A stretch of DNA of 5,168 bases, taken from positions 1-5,168 of the forward strand of contig JAKOOI010000236.1 in the NCBI GenBank assembly GCA_022701475.1, in the 5' to 3' direction. The notes below the pieces were generated by a model. It did not search any database. It was not told the DNA's origin and worked only from the letters and a program-made list of their open reading frames with translations. Below are positions 1-5,168 of the stretch, piece after piece; within the stretch, counting starts at the first letter, position 1; each line of letters opens with the position of its first letter. The stretch comes from Weeksellaceae bacterium. Its GTDB lineage: Bacteria > Bacteroidota > Bacteroidia > Flavobacteriales > Weeksellaceae. Position numbers and translations under genes: made by a program.

Positions 1-1382
1 ACTACAATACCGCTTTCCGTAAAAAGCCGGCCGAACAGACCAACTATGACAAGGAAGTGATTGCCGTTAACGAAAGGGTGCAGATCTTCAACGGGTTTTT
101 CAGCGGTCAGTTCATGAGGATCGTGCCAGTGAAAAATGATGCCAACCATACCTGGAATTCATGGCTTAACCAGAAGATGGAACCGGACATGGAATCGCAG
201 CAGGTAATGGGACCTTATTTCGCGGAAGTTCTTCAGGCGCAGAAAAGCGGAAACTGGACGAAGGCAGATCAGGCTCTGGCAGGGCTTTCCCGTTATCAGC
301 AGAAGTGGGGGAAGGCAGTAGTGCCGTCTGAATCCAAAGTAAACCTTGAAGTATTTATGAATGGGATCAATATCAACTTCAAGCTGCTTATTTTCTATAC
401 TATTATCGGAGGATTACTTTTGATTTTAGGTTTTGTACAGTTATTCAGGCCTAAGCAGGTCCTGCAGACGGTAATCAAGGTTACTATTTATCTCGGGGTA
501 TTCGGGTACGTCTGTCACTTCCTGGGACTGATCGCGAGATGGTATATCTCCGGCCACGCGCCATGGAGCAACGGTTATGAAGCGATTATCTTTATTTCCT
601 GGATTGGAATCAGTGCCGGACTGATGTTCTATTTCGGTTTCGGAAAAAACAGGAATGTTCAGACGGGCAACAGTGCTTCATCGCTGAAATCGAGATTGCT
701 GGGCGAAAAAAATCATTCCAATGCACTCATTCCGGCCGCCGGTTTCATGGTAGCGGTTATTATGATGGGGTTTGCGCACGGAGGCTCAGCGCTTGATCCG
801 CAGATTACTCCGCTGGTTCCGGTACTGAAATCCTACTGGCTGATTGTTCACGTTGCCATCATTGTATCCAGCTACGGTTTCTTTGCCCTGTCGATGATTA
901 TTGCCGTGATCAGCCTGATCTTCTATATTATTTCAGATAAAGAAAGATACAAGATTCACCATGACACCACATTGAAGGAGCTGGTGATTGTTTCTGAGAT
1001 GTCTTTAACCATAGGATTGTTTGCCTTGACCGTCGGGAACTTCTTAGGCGGGATCTGGGCCAATGAATCCTGGGGAAGGTACTGGAGCTGGGATCCGAAG
1101 GAGACCTGGGCGTTTATCTCCATTATGGTATACGCTTTTGTTCTTCACATGCGGCTGGTTCCGGGGCTCAGAAGCAGATGGGCCTTCCATGTAGCAACCA
1201 TGTTTGCCTTCTGTTCCATGGTAATGACCTACTTCGGAGTGAACTATTACCTCAGCGGGCTTCATTCCTATGCGGCAGGAGATCCGGTTCCGGTTCCGGC
1301 CTGGGTATACATAGGCCTGGCCACCATGACGCTTTTGGCTGCTTCCTCTTATTACAAGTTTAAAGTTTTAAATAAAAAGTAA
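1..1382 (+). CDS. ccsA: Cytochrome c biogenesis protein CcsBA (ResB-CcsA fusion), C-terminal part, 5'-truncated by window edge
   Basis: This is the CcsA end of the system II cytochrome c synthetase, an inner-membrane protein that moves haem to the outer face and attaches it to CXXCH motifs of apocytochromes c. The frame is open from base 3 with no stop, so the true start lies upstream; a GTG at 57 is internal. About the first 380 bases encode a soluble, charged, presumably periplasmic stretch. Then come eight or nine hydrophobic segments, the first at about 384-446. The APWSNGYEA motif lies at 558-584. The tryptophan-rich haem-handling WWD segment lies at about 1047-1109 (GGIWANESWG, then YWSWDPKETW). 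Candidate haem-ligand histidines are at 849 (LIVHV), 1146 (LHMRL) and 1263 (GLHSYA). Their 99- and 39-residue spacing resembles, from memory, the His set of characterised CcsBA. Bacteroidota usually carry this as one fused protein of about 1,000 residues. The gene stops with TAA just before a terminator. Family confidence is high; the fusion is inferred. Confidence 0.93.
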   Translation, partial: YNTAFRKKPAEQTNYDKEVIAVNERVQIFNGFFSGQFMRIVPVKNDANHTWNSWLNQKMEPDMESQQVMGPYFAEVLQAQKSGNWTKADQALAGLSRYQQKWGKAVVPSESKVNLEVFMNGININFKLLIFYTIIGGLLLILGFVQLFRPKQVLQTVIKVTIYLGVFGYVCHFLGLIARWYISGHAPWSNGYEAIIFISWIGISAGLMFYFGFGKNRNVQTGNSASSLKSRLLGEKNHSNALIPAAGFMVAVIMMGFAHGGSALDPQITPLVPVLKSYWLIVHVAIIVSSYGFFALSMIIAVISLIFYIISDKERYKIHHDTTLKELVIVSEMSLTIGLFALTVGNFLGGIWANESWGRYWSWDPKETWAFISIMVYAFVLHMRLVPGLRSRWAFHVATMFAFCSMVMTYFGVNYYLSGLHSYAAGDPVPVPAWVYIGLATMTLLAASSYYKFKVLNKK

Positions 1383-1404
1383 ATTTAATTTTACCATAAA
1401 ACAG

Positions 1405-1436
1405 AATCCCTGAAATTACTTTTCAGGGATTTTTTT
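1405..1436 (+). terminator. Rho-independent terminator of ccsBA
   Basis: A perfect 11-bp stem, AATCCCTGAAA (1405-1415) with TTTCAGGGATT (1421-1431), closes a 5-nt loop. T residues continue through 1436. It begins 22 nt after the ccsBA stop codon, as expected for an intrinsic terminator on the plus strand. Confidence 0.9.
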
Positions 1437-1485
1437 ATGCTCATTATTTCAGTGATCTTAAACAAGCTGAATTATTTTTTTCCGT

Positions 1486-1518
1486 AAAAAAGGCAAAGAA
1501 TATTTCTCTGCCTTTTTG
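1486..1518 (-). terminator. Rho-independent terminator of the small minus-strand gene, probably bidirectional
   Basis: AAAAAGGCA (1487-1495) pairs with TGCCTTTTT (1509-1517). After one A-C mismatch the stem continues for four more pairs around a 3-nt loop. Read on the minus strand the hairpin ends in a T run (complement of 1486-1491), 21 nt past the stop of the 1539-1736 gene. The plus-strand reading also ends in T residues, so it may act as a backup terminator for ccsBA. Confidence 0.8.
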
Positions 1519-1538
1519 TATTCTGTATATCCATAAAA

Positions 1539-1736
1539 TTAGTCAAATATTCCTGTAATATAGCCTGCAATTATACTCCACGCATTTTTCCCCAGAAAGT
1601 AAATCAGGGTAGAAGTAATGATTCCCTTCACGGTAAAAAATATAATTCCTCCGATCCCGAATTTTTTCACCATGCTTTTCCACCGGGAGCTTTTCTTTTC
1701 CTCTGCAGGTTCCTGTGCCGTTTTGTTTTCTTCCAT
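1539..1736 (-). CDS. Small uncharacterised membrane protein, 65 aa
   Basis: I do not recognise a named family. The first 25 or so residues are strongly charged and rich in Lys and Glu (MEENKTAQEPAEEKKSSRWK), with no signal-peptide pattern. They are followed by a hydrophobic run from about residue 27 to 48 (FGIGGIIFFTVKG, then ITSTLIYFLG) and a second shorter one, AWSIIAGYITGIF, at the C-terminus. This suggests one or two membrane segments with a cytoplasmic N-terminus. Support for a real gene is contextual: it fills the only gap between ccsBA and amaB, is followed by a hairpin terminator on its own strand, and is preceded by a good Bacteroidota-type promoter with a leader of roughly 25 nt. 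It is divergent from amaB, but no functional link is shown. Function is unknown. Confidence 0.75.
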   Translation of the reverse strand: MEENKTAQEPAEEKKSSRWKSMVKKFGIGGIIFFTVKGIITSTLIYFLGKNAWSIIAGYITGIFD

Positions 1737-1766
1737 GTCAGAAATTCAAATGATTTGATTGCCTTA

Positions 1767-1796
1767 CAAAGATAGCATGTTTGGAATGATTCCAAA
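1767..1796 (-). promoter_or_regulatory. Putative Bacteroidota-type promoter of the small membrane protein gene
   Basis: On the minus strand TTTG (complement of 1793-1796) is followed after 18 nt by TATCTTTG (complement of 1767-1774). This matches the TAnnTTTG -7 and TTTG -33 consensus known for Bacteroidota housekeeping sigma factors. The likely transcript start is near 1760-1763, about 25 nt before the ATG at 1736. The match is by eye only. Confidence 0.65.
1780..1796. promoter_or_regulatory. Perfect 8-1-8 palindrome, candidate operator
   Basis: TTTGGAAT-G-ATTCCAAA is a perfect inverted repeat with a single central base. It overlaps the -33 element of the leftward promoter and lies about 70 bp upstream of the predicted amaB transcript start. 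That placement would suit a dimeric regulator repressing the leftward gene and/or acting on amaB. No T run follows, so it is not a terminator. Which protein binds, if any, cannot be told from this window. Confidence 0.45.
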
Positions 1797-1823
1797 TAAG
1801 AAATACGTTAAAAAAATTAAAAT

Positions 1824-1853
1824 TTTGCAGTTCGCGTAATATTTTTAACTTTA
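1824..1853 (+). promoter_or_regulatory. Putative promoter of the amaB-lat unit
   Basis: TTTG (1824-1827), an 18-nt spacer, then TAACTTTA (1846-1853), one mismatch from TAnnTTTG. The spacing is identical to that of the divergent promoter. The predicted transcript start near 1857-1860 would leave a leader of only about 20 nt before the ATG at 1878. That leader is A-rich and lacks a Shine-Dalgarno sequence, as is common in Bacteroidota. Confidence 0.6.
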
Positions 1854-1877
1854 GGGAAAACGAAAAGCAGAATTTTT

Positions 1878-3428
1878 ATGTCTAAAAAAGAAAATGATTT
1901 TGGGATTGAAGAAAGCCTGAAAAACCTGGGGATTAAAGATGAAAATAAGGGAACTTCGACGGGCGGGGAGTATTTTGCCTCCGGAAAGATGCTGGAAAGT
2001 TATTCGCCGGTAAACGGAAAGCTCATTGCCAAAGTACAGACTTCCGGAAATGAGGACTACCGGCGTGTTATGGAAACGGCTGAAAAAGCTTTTAAAGAAT
2101 TCCGGCTCATTCCGGCGCCTAAAAGAGGAGAAATCGTAAGGCAGCTCGGGCAGAAATTAAGACAATATAAAGACGATCTCGGAAAGCTGGTTTCCTACGA
2201 AATGGGAAAATCACTCCAGGAAGGGCTGGGAGAAGTCCAGGAAATGATCGATATCTGCGACTTTGCCGTTGGCGTATCCAGGCAGCTGCACGGGTATACC
2301 ATGCATTCCGAAAGACCGGGGCACAGAATGTACGAGCAATACCATCCGCTGGGAATTGTGGGGATCATCACGGCCTTCAATTTTCCGGTAGCCGTATGGT
2401 CATGGAACACGGCACTGGCATGGATCTGCGGAAACGTAACGATCTGGAAGCCGTCCGAGAAAACTCCGCTCTGCGCCATTGCCTGCCAGAACATCATGAA
2501 TGAGGTCCTGAAAGAAAACAATCTTCCCGAAGGCATCTCCAGTGTGCTGGTAGCAGACCATGAAATCGGGCAGCAGCTGGTAGAGGATAAGAAAGTAGCG
2601 CTGGTATCATTCACCGGTTCTACGAAAGTGGGCCGGATGGTATCTTCCAGGGTGGCGGAACGTTTCGGCAAGTCCATTCTTGAACTGGGAGGAAACAACG
2701 CGATCATCATTTCCAGAGAGGCAGATATTGATATGGCCATCATCGGAGCGGTTTTCGGAGCAGTGGGTACAGCCGGGCAGCGATGTACTTCTACCCGCAG
2801 GCTGATTATCCACGAAGAGGTTTATGACGAAGTGAAAAACAGGCTGGTAAATGCTTACGGGCAGCTTAAGATCGGAAATCCGCTGGATGAATCCAATCAT
2901 GTAGGGCCGCTGATTGACCAGGATGCCGTGCGCCAATACGAAGCCTCCATTGCAAAATGTAAAGAAGAAGGCGGAAACTTCGTTGCGGAAGGTGAGGTTC
3001 TGCAGGGAGAGGGCTATGAATCCGGATGCTATGTAAAGCCGTGCATTGCCGAAGTTGAGAACGCCTATGAGATCGTGCAGCATGAAACCTTTGCGCCGAT
3101 TTTATACCTGATCAGATACACTTCGCTGGAAGAGGCCATTGCCCTGCAGAATGATGTGCCGCAGGGACTGTCCTCCGCCATCATGACCCAGAACCTCAGG
3201 GAAGCTGAGCTCTTCCTTTCCCATGCAGGATCGGACTGCGGAATCGCTAATGTGAACATCGGGACTTCAGGCGCTGAAATCGGAGGCGCTTTCGGAGGCG
3301 AAAAGGAAACCGGCGGCGGCCGTGAATCGGGTTCCGATGTTTGGAAATATTACATGAGAAGGCAGACCAATACCATCAACTATACCGACAGCCTTCCACT
3401 GGCCCAGGGAATTAAATTTGATTTGTAA
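1878..3428 (+). CDS. amaB: ALDH7-family 2-aminoadipate 6-semialdehyde / piperideine-6-carboxylate dehydrogenase
   Basis: This NAD(P)+-dependent cytosolic enzyme oxidises 2-aminoadipate 6-semialdehyde, in equilibrium with piperideine-6-carboxylate, to L-2-aminoadipate. The 516-residue length is normal for ALDH7 proteins (ALDH7A1/antiquitin, AmaB, Pcd). Visible landmarks are the oxyanion Asn168 in AFNFPVAVW, the cofactor loop FTGSTKVG at residues 245-252, general base Glu269 in LELGGNN, and nucleophile Cys303 in GQRCTSTRR. The Glu-Cys spacing of 34 is canonical. The C-terminal block FGGEKETGGGRESGSD, followed by a YYMRRQTNTINY-type end, closely resembles the antiquitin signature and separates it from other ALDH classes. 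The ATG at 1878 suits the promoter and short leader. The next gene, lat, makes its substrate, which strongly supports the lysine role. The equivalent gene is called pcd in some organisms. No catalytic residue is missing. Confidence 0.92.
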   Translation: MSKKENDFGIEESLKNLGIKDENKGTSTGGEYFASGKMLESYSPVNGKLIAKVQTSGNEDYRRVMETAEKAFKEFRLIPAPKRGEIVRQLGQKLRQYKDDLGKLVSYEMGKSLQEGLGEVQEMIDICDFAVGVSRQLHGYTMHSERPGHRMYEQYHPLGIVGIITAFNFPVAVWSWNTALAWICGNVTIWKPSEKTPLCAIACQNIMNEVLKENNLPEGISSVLVADHEIGQQLVEDKKVALVSFTGSTKVGRMVSSRVAERFGKSILELGGNNAIIISREADIDMAIIGAVFGAVGTAGQRCTSTRRLIIHEEVYDEVKNRLVNAYGQLKIGNPLDESNHVGPLIDQDAVRQYEASIAKCKEEGGNFVAEGEVLQGEGYESGCYVKPCIAEVENAYEIVQHETFAPILYLIRYTSLEEAIALQNDVPQGLSSAIMTQNLREAELFLSHAGSDCGIANVNIGTSGAEIGGAFGGEKETGGGRESGSDVWKYYMRRQTNTINYTDSLPLAQGIKFDL

Positions 3429-3456
3429 GAAAGTATTTATTAAGTGAAAAAACAAT

Positions 3457-3517
3457 GATCTGGCAGAAACCCGGCTCCTCAGACAATCCCTGCTGATTCC
3501 GGGCCTGCTGCCAAATC
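3457..3517 (+). repeat. Structured inverted repeat in the amaB-lat spacer
   Basis: Nested complementary segments can form one long interrupted hairpin. They are GAT/ATC (3457-3459 with 3515-3517), TGGCAG/CTGCCA (3461-3466 with 3508-3513), CCCGG/CCGGG (3470-3474 with 3499-3503) and TCAG/CTGA (3479-3482 with 3493-3496). The stretch is much more GC-rich than the other spacers here. No T run follows, so a standard terminator is unlikely. It ends about 10 nt before the first lat start codon. It could be an mRNA processing or stability element, a translation-modulating leader, or chance. Confidence 0.5.
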
Positions 3518-3526
3518 GCAAAATTT

Positions 3527-4864
3527 ATGAGAAAAATGGAACAGACAACAATTGATATACCAGCCGGTAAAGTAAAGGAAACCGTCGGCCGACACGTGCT
3601 CGCAGACGGTTTTGATTTCGTAATGGATATTGAAAAATCCCATGGTTCATGGCTCTATGATAAGCTGACAGACCGGGAATATCTCGATATGTTCTCCATG
3701 TTTGCATCAGCATCCGTAGGGTACAATCATCCGTATCTGATGGAGCATTCGGAGTGGCTGGGCAGGATGGCCGTGAACAAACCCACACTGGCCGATGTGT
3801 ATTCCGAAGAATATGCGCATTTCCTGGAAGTCTTTGAAAGGGTGGTGATTCCTGAGGAATTGCAGTATGCATTCTTCATTGAAGGCGGGGCCCTTGCTGT
3901 AGAAAATGCAATGAAAGCCTGCTTCGACTGGAAGACACGCAGGAATTTTGAGAAAGGACTCGATATTGAAGCCGGAATCTGTATTCATTTCAGGCAGGCA
4001 TTCCACGGAAGAAGCGGGTATACCCTGAGCCTTACCAATACCACAGATCCGAGAAAATACCAGTATTTCCCGATGTTCGACTGGCCACGGATCCTGAACC
4101 CTAAACTGACTTTCCCGGTTACCGATGAAAACCTGGAAGAGACCATCAGGAATGAAAGGCTGGCGCTGCTGAACATCGAGGAAGCAATTTTAATGAACCC
4201 CGATAAAGTAGCCTGCATCATCATCGAACCGATCCAGGCAGAAGGCGGGGACAATCATTTCCGGGACGAATTTTTATCCGGGCTCCGCTCCATCTGCGAT
4301 CAGCATGAGATCCTGCTTATTTTTGATGAAGTACAGACCGGAATCGGAATCACCGGGAAAATGTGGGGCTTCCAGCACTTCACGGCAAAGCCGGATATTA
4401 TTTCTTTCGGAAAGAAAACGCAGGTATGCGGCATTCTGGCCAATAAGGAGAAATTTGATCAGGTCCCGCAGAATGTTTTCAGGGAAAGCTCCAGGATCAA
4501 TTCCACCTTCGGAGGTAACTTTATCGATATGCTCCGCTTCCAGCTGGTTATGGAAGTCATTGAAAAGGAAAACCTGGTAGAGAACGCAAGGGTAATGGGA
4601 GAATACCTGCTGAACGGGCTTCAGGAACTGCAGGAAAAGTATCCGGAAAAGCTTACCAATGCACGGGGAAGAGGGCTGATGTGTGCCATTGACCTTCCTA
4701 CGCACGAGCAGAGAAACCGGCTTAGGGAAGAACTCTGGAATGACGGAATGATCATCCTGGTCTGCGGAGAGCAATCCCTGCGGTTCAGGCCGCACCTGAA
4801 TGTTACCCGCGAAGAAATTCAGCTGGCGCTGGATAAAATTGAAAATAATATTACTAAAATTTAA
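3527..4864 (+). CDS. lat: L-lysine 6-transaminase (lysine epsilon-aminotransferase)
   Basis: This is a class III (fold type I) PLP-dependent aminotransferase. It transfers the epsilon-amino group of L-lysine to 2-oxoglutarate, giving glutamate and 2-aminoadipate 6-semialdehyde. Landmarks are the PLP-phosphate region EGGALAVENAMKA, the FHGRSGYTLSLTNT block (Arg162, probable carboxylate contact), Glu239 in IQAEGG (the substrate gate of the family), Asp267 and Gln270 in FDEVQTGIG, and the Schiff-base lysine Lys296 in SFGKKTQVCG. The relative spacing of Glu, Asp, Gln and Lys agrees with what I recall of the Mycobacterium tuberculosis enzyme. FGKKTQVCG is typical of lysine 6-transaminases rather than ornithine or GABA aminotransferases. 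Length, 445 residues, is normal. A second in-frame ATG at 3536 (MEQTTIDIPAG) is an equally plausible start and would shorten it by three residues. It lies 98 nt after amaB with no terminator or clear promoter between, so co-transcription is likely. Confidence 0.94.
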   Translation: MRKMEQTTIDIPAGKVKETVGRHVLADGFDFVMDIEKSHGSWLYDKLTDREYLDMFSMFASASVGYNHPYLMEHSEWLGRMAVNKPTLADVYSEEYAHFLEVFERVVIPEELQYAFFIEGGALAVENAMKACFDWKTRRNFEKGLDIEAGICIHFRQAFHGRSGYTLSLTNTTDPRKYQYFPMFDWPRILNPKLTFPVTDENLEETIRNERLALLNIEEAILMNPDKVACIIIEPIQAEGGDNHFRDEFLSGLRSICDQHEILLIFDEVQTGIGITGKMWGFQHFTAKPDIISFGKKTQVCGILANKEKFDQVPQNVFRESSRINSTFGGNFIDMLRFQLVMEVIEKENLVENARVMGEYLLNGLQELQEKYPEKLTNARGRGLMCAIDLPTHEQRNRLREELWNDGMIILVCGEQSLRFRPHLNVTREEIQLALDKIENNITKI

Positions 4865-4873
4865 AACTGAGGA

Positions 4874-4905
4874 TTTGTAATTTCCGGAAAAATGTCATAT
4901 ATTTA
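4874..4905 (+). promoter_or_regulatory. Putative promoter of the DUF2007-type gene
   Basis: TTTG (4874-4877), a 20-nt spacer, and TATATTTA (4898-4905), one mismatch from TAnnTTTG, lie in the 63-nt gap after lat. Transcription would start near 4910, giving a short leader before the ATG at 4928. A 10-bp palindrome, TTTCCGGAAA (4881-4890), lies in the spacer. No terminator follows lat, so read-through is also possible. Confidence 0.45.
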
Positions 4906-4927
4906 GATACTTAAAACCAGACATAAC

Positions 4928-5155
4928 ATGGAAAGAAGTACAAGAGTATCCGTTTTTGAAAGTGATAAACCCGCAGAAATTCAGTTGATTAAGTCAAAAC
5001 TGGATGACGCCGGAATCACCAATGAAGTTGAAAACAATTACCTTACTTTTACCACGACGCCAACGGCCACTTCGTTAAAAGTAATGGTAGACCTGCAGGA
5101 AGAGAAAAAAGCATTTGACATCATCGATGCTTATCTTCAGCAAAATGAAAATTAA
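4928..5155 (+). CDS. DUF2007-type small protein (putative signal-transducing protein family)
   Basis: This is a 75-residue acidic soluble protein with no signal peptide or membrane segment. The pattern is VSVFESDKPAEIQLIKSKLDDAGI near the start, where a strand is followed by a helix that selects between residues and ends in the 'LxxAGI' turn. Then comes a strand stretch (YLTFTTTP) and a hydrophobic strand, LKVMVDLQEEKKAFDIIDAYL, leading to a final helix. This is the beta-alpha-beta-beta-alpha layout of the DUF2007 (PF09413) fold, usually 65-80 residues. The molecular role of the family is unknown despite its signal-transduction label. The ATG at 4928 directly follows an A-rich leader and is the only sensible start. 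It follows lat by 63 nt, but nothing ties it to lysine metabolism. The assignment rests on motif memory. Confidence 0.78.
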   Translation: MERSTRVSVFESDKPAEIQLIKSKLDDAGITNEVENNYLTFTTTPTATSLKVMVDLQEEKKAFDIIDAYLQQNEN

Positions 5156-5168
5156 TAAAAACAATTTC
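5145..5168 (+). CDS. Possible start of a downstream gene, truncated by window edge
   Basis: An ATG at 5145 opens a frame, MKINKNNF, that stays open to the last base and overlaps the 3' end of the DUF2007-type gene by 11 nt. An overlapping ATG at a stop codon is a common translational-coupling arrangement, and the eight residues resemble a normal bacterial N-terminus. Eight codons are too few to identify a product, and the ATG may be chance. Confidence 0.35.

Noticed and set aside
57..59. GTG at 57 as the start of ccsA.
   Set aside because: The same frame is open to the window edge with protein-like sequence upstream, and the first 100 or so residues after the GTG are a soluble domain rather than a normal CcsA start. 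The window simply cuts the gene.
1281..1305. Short CCGGTT-like tandem repetition near the end of ccsBA.
   Set aside because: It encodes a PVPVP stretch in frame and is explained by codon use in a proline-valine repeat. No longer repeat unit is present.
1044..1363. Minus-strand (1044-1265) and alternate plus-strand (1178-1363) frames within ccsBA.
   Set aside because: They overlap the most conserved part of CcsA, including the WWD segment and GLHSYA, and have no independent support.
2195..3083. Long open frames on the minus strand inside amaB (182 and 158 codons).
   Set aside because: They lie antisense to a gene whose conserved catalytic motifs are all intact. Their translations are low-complexity and Ser/Cys/Phe-rich, with no recognisable domain, as expected for shadow frames.
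3457..3517. The amaB-lat inverted repeat as an intrinsic terminator.
   Set aside because: No T run follows the stem on the plus strand, and the downstream gene is functionally linked and co-oriented with no convincing promoter of its own.
3525..4795. Several minus-strand frames and a second plus-strand frame (4305-4580) inside lat.
   Set aside because: lat accounts for the whole stretch with conserved family motifs. The other translations show no domain and no start or promoter signals of their own.
1..5168. A hidden defence system, mobile element or CRISPR array.
   Set aside because: All sizeable reading frames are metabolic or biogenesis genes, or small uncharacterised proteins. I found no transposase, integrase, direct-repeat array, tRNA or attachment site, and base composition is even across the coding regions.

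Overview
The window looks like an ordinary chromosomal segment of a member of the Bacteroidota, most likely a Chryseobacterium-like flavobacterium. The reasons are: ResB-CcsA (CcsBA) fusion architecture, a lysine 6-aminotransferase with the residues typical of that group, almost no Shine-Dalgarno sequences, A/T-rich leaders, and promoter candidates of the Bacteroidota type (TTTG, then 18-20 nt, then TAnnTTTG-like). The genus is my recognition from protein sequence and is not proven here.

Layout. Bases 1-1382 (+) are the 3' part of a large cytochrome c synthetase gene (ccsBA), whose 5' end lies outside the window. It ends in a perfect 11-bp hairpin terminator. Bases 1539-1736 (-) encode a 65-residue uncharacterised membrane protein with its own terminator, so two hairpins sit between the two convergent genes. 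A 141-bp divergent spacer (1737-1877) carries one promoter candidate for each direction and a perfect 8-1-8 palindrome. Bases 1878-3428 (+) encode an ALDH7-family semialdehyde dehydrogenase (amaB/pcd), and 3527-4864 (+) encode L-lysine 6-transaminase (lat). The 98-nt gap between them holds an unusually GC-rich, multi-stem inverted repeat. Bases 4928-5155 (+) encode a small DUF2007-type protein, and a further reading frame begins inside its 3' end and runs off the window.

How the genes work together. lat and amaB make a two-step lysine catabolic module. Lat moves the epsilon-amino group of L-lysine to 2-oxoglutarate, giving glutamate and 2-aminoadipate 6-semialdehyde, which cyclises to piperideine-6-carboxylate. 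The dehydrogenase oxidises that to L-2-aminoadipate with NAD(P)+. They are probably co-transcribed from the promoter before amaB. The ccsBA gene, the small membrane protein and the DUF2007 gene have no visible functional link to this module.

I saw no tRNA, rRNA, CRISPR array, insertion sequence or phage gene, and no intergenic gap exceeds 300 bp. I did not find a clearly new biological system. The points most worth a second look are the palindrome in the divergent spacer, the structured spacer between amaB and lat, and the unexplained small membrane protein.
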